Assembly (NCBI RefSeq): GCF_021018805.1
Contig: NW_026960611.1
Location: forward strand, 310,001-374,000
Reading direction: 5' to 3'
Source: Prinia subflava
Lineage: Eukaryota; Chordata; Aves; Passeriformes; Cisticolidae
Length of the DNA: 64,000 nucleotides
Made by a program: the position numbers and the translations under genes
The notes under the pieces: model-generated
The model's input: only the letters and a program-made list of their open reading frames with translations
The model's database searches: none
What the model was told of the DNA's origin: nothing
Shown here: positions 1 through 10,958 of the stretch, piece after piece
Layout of the letters: every line of letters begins with the position of its first letter
Numbering within the stretch: the stretch's first letter is position 1

Positions 1-328
1 CTTTACCATCATGGAGAGTCATGTTGTTATTTCTGTGCCGTCCGAAAACCATAGCAACAATCCAAGCCTTCTTTTGGGATACTCGATACCCTTGCAAGCC
101 CAGAGAGTTTATTTAGGAGGCTTACTGTCCAGTCCATGCATGTTTCCTGAGTCTGGGTGGCTATTAAGAGGTCATCCACATGTTGGAGGAGCTGTCCTTC
201 TCCTGGAGGAGGTTCCCAGGACTCCAAATCCTTAGCAGGCTGCTCCACAAATAGAGTAGGAGGGTTCTTATACCCCTGCAGTAATACACATCATGTGAGC
301 TGAGTTTTATGTCCAGATCTAGGGCTTT
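1..328 (-). pseudogene. pol: gammaretrovirus-like pol, RT palm segment (runs off left edge)
   Basis: Minus-strand translation gives a reverse transcriptase palm segment with the catalytic box seen as QHVDDLLIAT; gammaretroviral RT usually has Y-V-D-D, so Y to H is a substitution at a core position. Upstream of it (about 240-290) is the conserved stretch QGYKNPPTLF that precedes the palm in this family. A TGA at about 292-294 sits where the family has tryptophan. This segment continues the RT fragment at 1322-2193; the two are separated by the LTR insertion 335-1315, whose 6 bp target duplication (329-334 and 1316-1321) falls inside the coding sequence. The rest of pol lies left of the window. 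Dead copy. Confidence 0.8.
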
Positions 329-334
329 CCCATT

Positions 335-1315
335 TGTCACTGTGAAAAACGTGAGATGATTAATTCATATTCTTATGGTAAATTGGAAAATTATAAAGCT
401 GTATAAATTTATATCAGGTAAAAGTCTATGTTTTAGGAGGTTTCTCCATTCAGAAGGGAACAAAAGACTTTGCAGCCTTCTCAAGTATTGGGAGGGGACC
501 TGTTGAGATGAGCCGGTATCAGCAACTCACACCTCGGGAGCCACCTTCACAGACCATCAAGCAATATCACCCATATCTCGAACATTCATCAACTATAAGG
601 ATCCATAGAAACTGAACATTAACACATGGACTTGGGAGGGGAGCTCTTTTCAATCCGACTGGAGACGAATTTGGGTTTGAATAGCTAACCAAGAAACAAA
701 GGGAAATATGGGGAAATATTGCCAGAGGCAGAATAAAGAGTATAAAAACCAAGCCTCGAACATGGCAAATTCGTGTACCCAGCTAGAGACACAGACGGCC
801 AGGGTCTATGTCTATGGGTCACCCTTGGCTCTCTTTTTCCCGGGAGAAACTCTGTCAAGTAAGTGTTGCTGTTTGTGGGGGGTTTTTTTATTGCTTAAAA
901 TTCTGTAATTTGATTCCAAATTTTATGATTTGAATTTTTAATAAACCAAATTATTGAATTTGGTAATAAATTGTCCTGGCATTTATAACAGTCACCATGA
1001 GATTTTACTAGTTGCTGACCATTCATATTAAAGTAGAAGGTTTGCACCTTCTCACGCTCCTTTCACGTAAACACCAGCTGTGTTCTATAAATATAGCTAT
1101 TGTTTTCACATTCCTTGCTGGGACACACAAGACTGTGTGACATTCCCCTTGACCAATGTGGTGAGAGGTGGGAATGCCCACTCTCCAATCCATGGTCATC
1201 TTGCTAGAAGTATGTAATAGGAAGTAATAAAAAAAGCAGGAGGATTCTCCCTGCTGCTGTCTGATCTCCCCAACCTCCGGCTCAGTGTGTCTTTCTGGCG
1301 ATGCTCACAGCGACA
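335..1315 (+). mobile_element. solo LTR, family A, split by a second LTR
   Basis: An LTR of about 326 bp (335-340 plus 996-1315) begins TGTCAC and ends GCGACA. It is flanked by the 6 bp target duplication CCCATT (329-334, 1316-1321), placing it in the reverse transcriptase frame of the surrounding ERV. The family is recognised by similarity to the LTRs of provirus A at 7075-7400, 10959-11280 and 11281-12746 in the opposite orientation. A polyadenylation-type AATAAAA lies near 1226. No internal sequence remains, so it is a solo LTR. It is interrupted after base 6 by the LTR at 341-990. Confidence 0.8.
341..990 (+). mobile_element. solo LTR, family B-like, nested in LTR-A
   Basis: A 650 bp LTR-like unit runs from TGTG to AACA with the 5 bp target duplication GTCAC (336-340, 991-995). 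Its last ~230 bp match the LTRs of provirus B (23041-23717) read on the minus strand: a GTATAAAA box near 739, a shared block around 770-860, AATAAACCAAA near 940 and a GCATTTATAACA terminus. The U3 half is diverged. This is the youngest layer of a three-level nest. Confidence 0.75.
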
Positions 1316-1321
1316 CCCATT

Positions 1322-2193
1322 CAAATGCAAAAATTTTCTGGCTGGCTTCATAGAAAGGTAGGCAAAAGAAAGCATCTTTCAAATCTAAAATGGTAAACCA
1401 GGTTAATGGGTAATTCAGGTGTTAAACGGGTTAATGGGGTGTAAGGATTGGCAACGACTGGGTACAAGTCCTCAGTTACTTTGTTAACAGCTCTTAAATC
1501 TTGTACCAACCTGTATGATCCATCAGGCTTCTTCACTGGCAAAACAAGAGTGTTGCAATCAGACTGACACTCCCTCTGTAGTCCTATCGTCAAAGAGTTT
1601 TCAATAATTGGACTAATCCCTTCTCTGTCTTCTTTCTTTAGGGGGTATTGTTTAACCCTTACTGGTTGTCCACCTTCTATAAGTTTAATCTGTACTGGTA
1701 GTGCATTCTTTGCCCTTCCTGGTATATCAGAAGCCCACACTCCAGGAAATACCTGATCTATTCTTCTCCTGAAATTTTGCTCTTCATTTGCAACTTCAAT
1801 TTCTTTGGTTATCATCATTAAACTTAACAGTTCTACATATTGTTGATCTTTTACCTCCAAAATAATGTCCCCATTCTTAAATATTATTTTTACCTCCAGC
1901 TGCTCTAGCAGGTGTCTGCCCAAAAGTGCAGATGGAGCTTTAGGCATGTCTAAAAATAGGTGAATTCCGCACTGTTTCCCCAATTTAAACTTCAATGGTT
2001 TGCAAAAATAAGCTCTTTCAGATTGGCCAGTCACCCCTTTTACCATAACACAGTGATTGGTTACAGGTATTAGGGCCTTATTCAACACTGAAAATGTTGC
2101 CCCTGTGTCTATCAAAAATTCCACCTCTTTCTCTTTGTTCCCCAGTTTGACCATAACCAGAGGGTCCTCTAGGGTAGGGCCCTCCGGTCCCCC
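1322..2193 (-). pseudogene. pol: gammaretrovirus-like pro-pol N-terminus (protease and RT fingers)
   Basis: Directly downstream of the gag stop, in the same frame, the minus strand encodes an aspartic protease with LIDTGATFSVL and the flap/C-terminal pattern ALLGRHLLEQL. RT then begins with the LPVKKPDGSYRLVQDLR block. The frame breaks near 1390-1410; the first catalytic aspartate segment ([12 protein letters not shown]) lies in another frame just before the LTR insertion point. Gag-pro-pol colinearity, a single continuous frame from gag and the motif spellings point to a gammaretrovirus-like (class I) ERV. Frameshift, insertion and internal stop make it non-functional. Confidence 0.85.
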
Positions 2194-2196
2194 TCA
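2194..2196 (-). promoter_or_regulatory. gag terminator, candidate readthrough UGA
   Basis: The gag frame ends with TGA followed by GGGGGA, and the protease/RT frame continues in exactly the same phase without a gap. Gammaretroviruses express pol by suppression of a single gag stop followed by purine-rich sequence, so the arrangement fits a readthrough site; UGA rather than the commoner UAG is used. Family and frame continuity are seen; function is inferred. No downstream pseudoknot was modelled. Confidence 0.6.
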
Positions 2197-5058
2197 GTCC
2201 TCTTTTACATGAGCAATCAGTTTCTCCCCTTTCTGACCACCTTTTCTATGTTCATCACCCTTTCTTAGTTCTGGACACTGGTTTTTCCAGTGACCAAGTT
2301 TTTTGCAAAATGCACATTGATCTTTTCCCAGTCGGGGTGGTTCCTATTTCAGTAGACCTTGCCCACATTTTCCTTTTTCTCCTTCTTTTGCTACTGCTGC
2401 TAATTTCTTCATCCCTTGTTTATATCCTTCTTCCCAGTTAGTAAAAACTCTCCAGGCCTCGTCCAGTAAAGCTTCTAAATTCCAGCTGTTTGGACCCCAG
2501 ATATTCTGGCGTTTCGGCCTGATGTCTCCTGTAGACTGTCCTAAAAATAAATTTATTAATTTCTTCATCCCTTCATCAGATCCAGGATCCAGGGTGGTGT
2601 GTCAGCGCATTGCATCTTGCAGGTGATCTAGAAATTCAGAAGGTGTTTGAGTGGGGCCCTGTTTGATAGCATATAAGGCTGACCAGTACATGGTTTTGGG
2701 GATTGCTCTTTCCAGCCCTTTTACTATCAATTCCTGGTATCTCTTTAACTGTGCCAACCCCTCATCACTATTAAGATCCCAGCCTGGGTCTTGGAGGAGA
2801 AATATATCTTTAACATCCTCTTGTGTTGTTCTACAGTCATCCTCGGCCAGGTCCTTAGCTACTTTCAAAACTAATTGCTTCTCAGCCTTTGTTAAGGCAT
2901 CAGGCAGCAGTTGGAGGTCTGCCCAATCAGGTAAATGCTGCTTAATCATAAACTTCATTTTCTTAGCAACCCCTATTGGATCACTTTGATAGCCCTTAGC
3001 AGTCTCTTCCCAAATTTCTAAATCAGTCGAGGAAAAGGGAGCCTTAATCAGTTTTGTTTCTCCATCAGAGGTCATTGCTTGCCTTAGAGGTGCTTGTATG
3101 ACCTCTCTGGTTTGTTTTTGGGTCCTTAATGCTATGGGTCCTTGTGGGGGAAGTTTGGGAGCTGGTGAGGGAGGTTCAGGTTCATCCCACTCACTGTCAC
3201 TGCTAGGCAGTGGTGGATAAAATTTGGATGGTTCCCTGGGTTCCGGAGTGGATGGAGAAACCCCTACCTCAGCTGCTGTCCTTCCAAAGGAAGATGAAGC
3301 TAGAGATGAAGCGGGGAAGGTTGGAGTCAATGATGGTTCTGAATCTGCATCCCCCACCACCCTCCTCCTTTCCTGCCTTTTAGGGGGTGGTTTAAGTATG
3401 TCTTCTGTCTCTTGTTCCAAAGCCTCTGCTTGGTATACCTTGTCAGGATGTGTGCACCTCTGATTTATTGAGCAGGTGCTACAACACCGTTTGGGCTTTC
3501 CTTTAGTAACTTTATGGTCCTTTTCAAGGGCCAATACTAAAGGATCAGATGGTGGCCTCATTCCACAATCCCTTTGCCACTCAGGGTGATCCCTAAGAGT
3601 AAAAAACATATCAGCATTTCTTGGTTTGAGGGGAAGTGAGTTTTTTGGGAAGCTGTGGTCAAACCAATCAGTGGTCAGGTTTGAATGTTGGCACCTTTAG
3701 TGGCCACTGAGGGGTTGGACGTGCCTCTGAGGACACAAGGGTTAAAAGCAAGGATTCCCAGAGGGACTTCCTCTTTTCTGGCTCCACTTTCAGGAGAGGA
3801 GCATCTTTTTCCTCCTCCCCTGCCCAGCTTACCAGGCTGGGTGGGGGAGTTGTCGAGCTTGCAAGTGCCTGCGCCTGTGGCCTTGCCGGGAGCCGGAAGC
3901 TTTTAACTCTTTCCGAGGCAGAAGAAAACTATTCCCAGACATTGATTCTCATGGCTGGTGGTTTTAGAAGAGAGAGAGACAGCCTGGGACCGAGATGATA
4001 AAGGAGGATGAAAAGGACCCCTTGATGGCAGAGATGAAGAGGAGTGGCTTTTGGGCTGGACTTTTCTTGCGTAATGTTAGCCATAGACGGACCCTGAATT
4101 CTCCTGAACATAAATAAGACTATATTTGGGTGGATGCCTTTGGCTCAAAACCAAAGACTTTGTGGCCTCGTTCTTGGAACCCTCGGCCCCAGGGGTAAAT
4201 GTGGGGGGGACTGCTTGTCCCAATATGAGAAGATGGCTGGGTTTTGGTACTTGTCCAAACATCCTTAAAAGAGCCCTATATGCGGTTTTGGTCCATGGAC
4301 GGTGGTGAGAGCACTGGACATGGAAAGGAGGGTGTCACCATGGCAGACTTCTCCGGGTGATGCCATGGGTGACATGGGAACACGGGAGGATGGACCTTTG
4401 TTTCCTGTGGGGGGTCTGTGGTGCGAGAGAGACTCCTCTCTCCCTGGATGAATTGAAGATTGTTTTTTCTGAGTGATGATGACTTTGATTGGGGAACCCA
4501 GGGTTTTGGTTTAAGCAAGTCAGATGAAGGTAATGTGCAAGTGTTAACCGTTCGAGCATGTAAGGGATGGAAATTGGGGGAGGAGAAGAAAATTTCTGGG
4601 AGGTTTTCATTTCTGTTTCTGGGTGTTTAGGTTTTCTTTTCTTTCCTATTCTCTGTTCTTATGTAGTTTAATAAAGTTTTTTTCTATTTCAAGTTTTAGG
4701 CCTGCTGTGCTCTGTTCTTGACCACATCTCATAGTAGTTCATTAGGAAAAATATACACTCATGGGTGCATTGGCATTTGTCCAGCGCCAAGCCATGACAC
4801 AGCATAAGCCACTTCCTGCCACTGTTGTTCGCGGCGTAGGAAGAGCATTAGCTGCAGAAGAGTTTCATAGTGCAGTGTACCATTTGCTGGCCACCTCACC
4901 CCCTCCTCCAGCCTATAAAGTGGCCACCACTGTGTACAAAACTTAACAAGCTCCCTTTTGGTTTCTGTACCCCCATAGCCCACCAATTCTTTCCAGTGTG
5001 TTAAAATACATCCCAGAGGACTGCCTTTAGGAATCTCTTGACTTTCACTGGCTCCCAT
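2197..5058 (-). pseudogene. gag: gammaretrovirus-like gag, interrupted by an LTR
   Basis: Gag starts at the ATG at 5058 with MGASESQEIP (a glycine-2 myristoylation-type start) and a matrix domain containing tryptophan-rich segments to about 4759. The frame is then cut by the LTR 3701-4741 and resumes at about 3695 with the end of MA, a proline-rich p12-like region (about 3150-3400), a capsid (2600-3000) and one CCHC zinc knuckle at 2283-2330 (C-X2-C-X4-H-X4-C). Besides the insertion, in-frame stops occur at 2602-2604 (TGA), 2344-2346 (TAG) and near 4759. The gag terminator at 2194-2196 is the natural one. The large 1,008 bp open block 2602-3609 shows the copy is not very old. Confidence 0.85.
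3701..4741 (+). mobile_element. solo LTR, family C, inside gag
   Basis: A 1,041 bp block starting TGGCC and ending GTTCA is flanked by a 4 bp repeat TTAG (3697-3700, 4742-4745), a length typical of class I ERV integration. It contains AATAAA at 4670-4675 about 65 bp before its end, as expected of an LTR R-U5 boundary. Removing it restores continuity of the flanking gag sequence. I found no second copy in the window, so LTR identity rests on termini, TSD, poly(A) signal and position. Confidence 0.65.
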
Positions 5059-6690
5059 CCTTAATATTTCTCTGGTACATAGATATACTGGGCACTCTCC
5101 ACCCTAAAGATTTCCACTGGCTTCCCTATATCTCCTGCTCCTGAGTATATAATTTTACTGAAGAAAGAAACAGGGTTTACATGCACACACACACACACCA
5201 CGGGAAGGGAAAAGCTCCTTTTTATTTTAATCTAAAAGGAAACAACACAACACAGTCAAACAAATTGACAACACACAAACTTGTCCCCTCTTCCTTGCTT
5301 AAATTGCTGATTACAAATCACTATCAAACCAAGCCCTCTGTTATGCCTTGCACTGGCTATATTGCAGCTAAAATGCACTCAAAAATTGCAAGCAGTTTTA
5401 CACATACTGCAGCAAGCGTACAGTTAAAACCTAACGCAATTCCTGTCGAGCTGTAATCAGAGTGCAGATGGGGCTCTTGCAGAATACCAACCAATATCTG
5501 GCTTCGGCCAGATCTTAACAATCCCAAACATACACACTCAACCAACATTTTTATCAAAGTCTCGCCGTAAGCCAAAGGGCTCAAGCGGAGACAAAGCACA
5601 AATCCCTCTGCAAGAGGGAAGCGGGGGGCGGGGGGGGGGGGGGCGACCCTGGCCCCACACCGTCACCCACTCCTCTGCGGCCAGGAGTCACAAGTTCCTA
5701 GTTAAAATACCACTCTACACACACTAACAGTCTCAAAACCTCACAAACAATCAAGTATGTGCCTTTGCAGTCAAGACAAGTCCCCACAATCAAAACCTTT
5801 TGGGGTCGAGCGGGATTTGTAAAACACAGTGCGAGACTACAAAACCTGGATCCTTCCGCCGGTTACCAAGGTGATACCGGGCGTCATTTCAAACCTTTCA
5901 CACCACGCGTTCTTTTACACATAAAATAAACAGCTTATTCACTCACAAGTGTCTTCTCCACTTAATAACACACTGGTTTAAAATATCACTTCCAGCCACA
6001 CAAACAAAACACACAAACAGCCCTTCTCCGTGGCACACATTCCAGGCACTGTGTAAGCACTGCTTTCCCAAACACAAACACTGATATCCCTCCGCTGATC
6101 AGGCGGGGGTTTTAAAATTCTTTTACAACTTTAAACATACACCACTCCTCCAAAACACGTACAGCACACTACCAGCACACCCGAAAAACATGCAAATCAA
6201 AATACAAATCCTCACAAACCACAACACGTATGGCACACCAGTAATTTTCACAGTGTAAGCACGCAAACATACAAAACAAAGATCTGTTTACACTACACTC
6301 AGAGCCGGCGTGCACGGGCTGCAATTGCAATCTCCTGCGACCCACAGTGGGACCCCTCTCGTCCCAAAATTTGCGGCTGGCACCCACACTGCAGCCCACC
6401 AAGATGCTTCTCAGCACAAACCAAGCCAAGCTGGTGCCACTACTGCTCCCAGAACACAGCAAAACTGGTGATCCTGCTGCCACCGCTGCCCCACCTCGGG
6501 ACACAGACTTCAAAGTTTTGGTGCTGCTATCACCACCACCTGAACCACAAATACCAGACTCCACGGAGCTTGCAAAACCCAATGAGGCCTCTGCTTTGCA
6601 TAAGATGCCTCTTAGGACTTATAAGCTGCCTCTATTCAAAAGAACCCATTTCCAATATCTATTAAACATACCTTTTTGTCCGTAGTTTTG
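5059..6690 (-). other. probable 5' leader/LTR sequence of the gammaretrovirus-like element
   Basis: This stretch lies immediately upstream of the gag ATG on the minus strand, where leader and 5' LTR would be expected. A short (CA)n run is at 5182-5199, a minus-strand AATAAAA at about 5220-5230, a 15-20 bp G-run at 5626-5643 and a TATAA-like box near 6618. I could not define LTR termini, a PBS or target duplication. The 112-137 codon frames around 6169-6685 have no recognisable domain and are probably chance. Confidence 0.35.
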
Positions 6691-6882
6691 GCAGCTCCTG
6701 GTATTTCCTCAGGGTGCCAGCATGGCCCCAGGAGCCCTCTTCCCAGAAAATTCTGGGTGGGCGCCCAGAGGGCGTCCCAGACTCCGATGGCCCCTCGGCC
6801 AGAGAGAACAGAGTCCCACCAGAGTGGGATTTATTAAAATATGAATATCGATCTAATATCAATATCCAACTGTGACGGACAA

Positions 6883-7074
6883 AAAACTCTCTAACAGTTA
6901 AAGTTAGAAAGTGTATGTTTATTGAGACTCTGGGCAGCGCATGGGATAGCTCCCTAATGCTCACTGCAAAGATCACAGGTAATTACAAAGCCTTTTATTT
7001 ACAAAAATGTTGAATACACAAAATACAAATGCATATTCATACCCCTGTCACTTCCTCTTCTCCGCTTCATATGC
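6883..7074 (-). mobile_element. partial LTR (family Q), cut by provirus A
   Basis: Starts TGTGACGGAC and carries a minus-strand AATAAAC box near 6918-6925, the order expected for the U5-R end of an LTR on the minus strand. It stops abruptly at the LTR-A boundary 7075. I saw no continuation on the far side of provirus A, so the rest is either lost or too diverged. Confidence 0.4.
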
Positions 7075-7400
7075 TGTCGCTGTTTGCCACCCTTAAATGA
7101 CGACACGCGGAGACTGGAAAGTTATGAGAGAGAGCAGCTGGGCAGAGAAACCCCCTTTCTTTATTACATCCTATTATATACTTGAAGAAAGGTGACCATG
7201 GATGGAAGAGTGGAATCCCCACCTCTCAACCACATTGGTCAAAAGGACTGTCAGACAATCTCTCTTCTCTTGGAGAAGAATGTGAAAACAATGGCAACAT
7301 TCACAAAACACAATCTCCTGTTTACATGAAAGAGCGTGAGAAAGTGAGAACTTCTGCTTTAATATGAATGCTCAGAAAACTAGGAAATTTCATGGTGACA
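7075..7400 (-). mobile_element. 3' LTR (family A) of provirus A
   Basis: 326 bp, plus-strand ends TGTCGC and GGTGACA. It is immediately followed at 7401-7415 by a tract that on the minus strand reads AAAAGGGTGAGA, a polypurine tract identical in its core to the one preceding the 3' LTR of provirus E (36177-36195). Upstream plus-strand sequence shares GTTTGCCAC..AAATGAC with the LTR at 11281-12746, but not with the LTR at 10959-11280. Confidence 0.8.
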
Positions 7401-7415
7401 TCTCACCCTTTTGAC
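7401..7415 (-). other. polypurine tract of provirus A
   Basis: Minus strand reads as a purine run ending GGGTGAGA directly against the TGTCACC start of the 3' LTR, the position where plus-strand synthesis is primed. The same core precedes the 3' LTR of provirus E. Confidence 0.7.
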
Positions 7416-7479
7416 TGTTAAAAAAAGTGAACAAAAAAAAAAAGTGAACAATTGTACAAACGGAAAAAAGAAAAAAGAC

Positions 7480-7660
7480 AAAAAACCCAAACCTTTACAA
7501 TGTTCCTTCAATTTGGTCATGGTTTGAAGGTTGCTTGTTGGCCTGATTCTGCCTTTGCTGTGCAGGGTTTCGTCCTGAATCCCCTTGCAGGAACCTGCTC
7601 AATAGTGCCCTGAGCACGTTCACCAATGGTTTGACCAGACAACCTTCATTTTCCAAATCT
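7480..7660 (-). pseudogene. pol: integrase C-terminal remnant
   Basis: Minus-strand translation around 7590-7630 gives GERAQGTIEQV, matching the third catalytic residue segment (the E of D,D-35-E; VERAHGTL in provirus E). Sequence just beyond can be followed loosely to the end of pol. It lies directly next to protease sequence, with nothing of RT, RNase H or the integrase N-terminus between, so it marks the right side of an internal deletion. Non-functional. Confidence 0.6.
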
Positions 7661-7669
7661 CTGTGTTAT

Positions 7670-8300
7670 GCAAAGGCAGGAGCACTAAGAAAAAAAATCA
7701 CTCAAATCAAAGTTCTGTCCCAATCCACACCCCCCAAACCACCTGCACATTCCTCCTGCAAAGGTCACAGTGGCGACAGTAACATAAAGCTGAACCATAG
7801 CCAACAGTTCCTCTGAGTCCACAATTAACACAGCCTGCTGGCTCACAAAGCATCATGCTGTTCCACCCAGTCCTGCAACAGGCAGCTCCACAGGATCCAA
7901 AGGTCACTATGGAGGCCATGCAGAAAAGGAGAGGATGGCCAAATCCGTGTCCATGTCAATCAGATCTCAAAGAGGCATCCCTGATGTGTGGCACTGGGGT
8001 GGCACAGAGTGCACAATGTTTCAGGATCAGACAGGATCACAGTCCAGTGCACTTGGCACAGCTCAGCAGACTTGAAGCGGCCACCTTCACGACACCGATC
8101 CTCAAACCTGAGGACAGAAATCTTAAAAAACACAAGTTGAGCAATATGAATTTTCTCGACGAATGTGACATGGAAGATGGGTGTGGAAACCATTGCACAA
8201 GTGTGCACTTCGCAAAAGTCCAAAATGACCATTGCTACTGTGGTGACATTAACACCTCCTGAACTGCAGTTGCTGGCTGCAAACCAGCCAAACAAACTTG
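7670..8300 (-). pseudogene. pro: dUTPase-protease (pro) of provirus A
   Basis: Aligns by eye to the dUTPase-protease of provirus E: IHIAQLVFFK corresponds to the stretch before dUTPase motif 5, CQVHWTVILSD to the linker, and GLGGTA..CFVSQ to the protease C-terminal half. The protease active-site triplet D-T-G is here changed, with two of the codon differences being G-to-A. Several stops and frame changes are present. The order dUTPase then protease is characteristic of betaretrovirus-like pro genes. Confidence 0.65.
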
Positions 8301-8303
8301 CTC

Positions 8304-10870
8304 CTACTCCAGGGCTTGGGGAAGTGTTTGGTTCCGGGCACATCTTTGGCGCCTCTTCCGCTTCCAATTTCCCGGACTTGGCAAGGGCCGGCCATCAGCA
8401 TGAACCACTGCTTTACATATGTTCGCAGTATGATTTGGCTTGCCACACAGTGCGCAGAAAAACAAGGGAGTCACCTTCTGTCTCCTTTCCCTGTTTTCCA
8501 CTGGTCTGATGATTTTCCTGTGTCTGCTGCCCACCCTTCAGCCCCTTTTTGGATGGCTGTAAGGCAGCAGCCAGGGCAGACACTTTAAGGTCAGAGGTGT
8601 CCACATTCGCCCAGGCCTGGATCATGTCCAGCACATCAGAAGTCTCAGAAAGGCTTCCAAGGAGCCTCTGGCAAGCAGCATTAGCATTGCTCCTTGCAAA
8701 CTGTTCGAGCAAAATCTGTTTCAAAATGTCATCCTCAACTCACCTCTCCAAAGAATCAGCCAAACGCCTTACAAACTGAACAAAGGGTTCTGCCGCGGTG
8801 CCTCTAAAGAACCACTGGGTGTCGCCCCGAGCCAGCCCAAGCACCGGGACAAGGCGCAGTCCAGAGCCAGCCCGCACGCGGCGGCAAAGCGGGCTCCGAC
8901 AGGTGCACGACCCCGTAGGAGCTTATGAGGGGGTGTTGAGGCGGCGAGGCAGAGGAAGGAAAGGAGGATCCAGCAAACAGTGCGGCAGAGAGTTTATTAA
9001 CTTAACTCTGAGCTGTTTCTGGATCCAGATTTCGAATTAACACAGGGTTTTAAGGGGAGCAGAGAAGGGGAGAGAAGGGGGTGGGGTTGGCCGCCTCCAG
9101 CCAATGGTTTACAGTCTCTAGGGAGAACAGAAGGGAAAAGGGTGCTTCGGACCAATTAAAGATAACTGGGAGGGGAAAACTCAAGGCGGGAAAGATAACT
9201 GACAATTAACCAAAGGGAACAGGTGCAGACACCTCGTGATGGAGGAGAGGAACAAAGGAATATTAATTAGGGGGGGAAGGTAGGGATACATAGAACTGGA
9301 CTTTTACAGACAAACAATAAATTCAAAAACATGCACTGCCACAGGGTTCTTCTGGCTTCTGGACTATAGTCAAAAAGTCCTGCTTTAGAGAAGATAATAA
9401 AATTGTTTTCACCAGTGCTGCTATGCCTATTTTTCCTCACTGATCCAGCACATTTTGCGGAACACAGAGCTGCACGTCAGGATAAGCAAATTCACCTTTC
9501 CCGGTAAGCAGATCAACTCCAACCCCAAACATGGGATCTTGCTGAGACAACTGAGCATTTTGGGCAGCCACTTCTGTAGCCAGCCGTCTCCAATTGTCTT
9601 CAAAAGCGGAAACCTGAGCAGGTCCAAACAACACCAAAGCCAGGTGTCTAATTTCAGATGGAAGGATCAAATCCGCAAATTTAACACCAATCAGCTGTAT
9701 CACATTAGAAAAACTGAGCTCAAACTCCCCCACCTCCCCTCGGAAGGGAGGCAGATCCACCCAAGATAGGGCCCCTTGGCCGTGAGGCTGCGAAACCATG
9801 CCCAAGCCTCCTGGGACCGGCCCAAGCATAGCTGTACATTCAGACAGCGGCTCCACAATGGCACCGGCAGGACCTGGCTATGGTGCAAGGCCAGAAAATG
9901 CGTCCCGATCCTGTGCCGGGTGGTCGGGCAAAACCGACAGCGATTCAGCCACGCTCACCTCCTGCACAGCTGGCAGGCTCTGGCTGGGGCAGGGGGACAG
10001 CGGCAGGGCTGCTGTGTCGCTAGACCCGCTCTTGGCGGGGGGGACCAGGGGCTGAGGGGGAAGGGGGCAGGCCATGGGGCTGCTCTGATGACACAGCCCA
10101 TGTGGGGTAGGACGGGGTGGCCCTGCCTCTGCTGGGCTGCTCTGATGAAGCAGCCTGGGCGGGGCAGGATGGGGCGGCACCGCCTTGGCAAAGACCCCCC
10201 CCGCCGGCACGTTAGCCAACGGCACAGGTGCAGGAGGCTCCTCTGTCCCCACTCCAGAGCGGGAGAGGGCACCGCCTGCATCCAGCGTCTGGGCAGGAGT
10301 CACTGACGATCCCAGGTCTGCCCCAAGAACCGGGACGCCCTCCCCCCACAGCTCATCGGCCACCCTGGCACGCAGTGCCCCAGGAAAGGGACCAGAAAAA
10401 GCTCCACACCCCTCCCAAAATTTGCGCTGGCCACTCACAACCCCCTAAACGGGGGTACAGACCTCCCGCAATGGCTCGAACCCCGCTTCAGACAGGTCAT
10501 AGTCTGCAAGGACCCAGCCTGTGGGAAAGCCCGCTCTGCTCCCACACTGAGAATTGTCTCTCTCTATCACAATTCCATAAGCAGAATTTTGTCCAATCTC
10601 CCGAAGGAGCAGAAGAACTGTCCCCCAAGATCCCAACAGCATGGCAGCAGTCAGGTCTCCGTCAAGGACGGATGCAAAGATACTTTTTCCCACAGTCTCC
10701 CACAGGGTCACTGACAGTGCCTTTTCAGCACTGTAAAAAATTCTGCGTGTTTTTCCCCAGGAATACAGTTCTCTTACGTGTCCCCTGGTTAGCGTGCCTC
10801 CGCAGTACATCAAGAATGATTGCAGGAGTTCCATCAGAAGTCGATCGTCCGAAGAAATCGTGGCTTTCAT
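8304..10870 (-). pseudogene. gag: gag of provirus A (split by solo LTR-D)
   Basis: Starts at the ATG at 10870 (MKATISSDDRLL), a matrix-like domain to about 10445. A proline/alanine-rich region runs 10438-9878, and capsid from about 9856 with LPPFRGEVGEFELSF. The major homology region is interrupted by LTR-D at 8791-9343. Capsid C-terminus and nucleocapsid follow, with one zinc knuckle (CALCGKPNHTANIC) near 8440-8480. Four in-frame stops (near 10445, 9878, 9437 and 8727) break one otherwise continuous frame, so decay is by nonsense rather than indels. Nearest relative in the window is gag of provirus E. Confidence 0.75.
8791..9343 (-). mobile_element. solo LTR, family D, in gag of provirus A
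   Basis: 553 bp with plus-strand ends TGCCGC and GCCACA and a perfect 6 bp target duplication GGGTTC (8785-8790, 9344-9349). The same LTR in the other orientation heads the ERV at 62247 and shares the GTGGCAGTGCATG start and most of its length. The target is the capsid major homology region. Integration is clean, with gag codons continuing across the duplication. Confidence 0.85.
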
Positions 10871-10958
10871 GATTGCAGCAGTGGAAAACAGATTTTTCTT
10901 CTTTTTTTTTTTTTTTTTCTTGTCCCACAGTTTGCAATTTGACCATTTGGGTGCCAGA

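Noticed and set aside
6169..6685. Pair of overlapping 112-137 codon frames on opposite strands
   Set aside because: No recognisable domain, compositionally biased, located in LTR/leader-like sequence.
8791..8830. Apparent fusion of LTR-D leader to the gag major homology region by microhomology
   Set aside because: The 6 bp duplication GGGTTC on both sides shows that the whole 8791-9343 block is a solo LTR; the apparent homology is just the LTR end.
9776..10872. Plus-strand frames of 176 and 214 codons
   Set aside because: Antisense to the Pro-rich gag of provirus A; no motif, and gag on the minus strand explains the openness.
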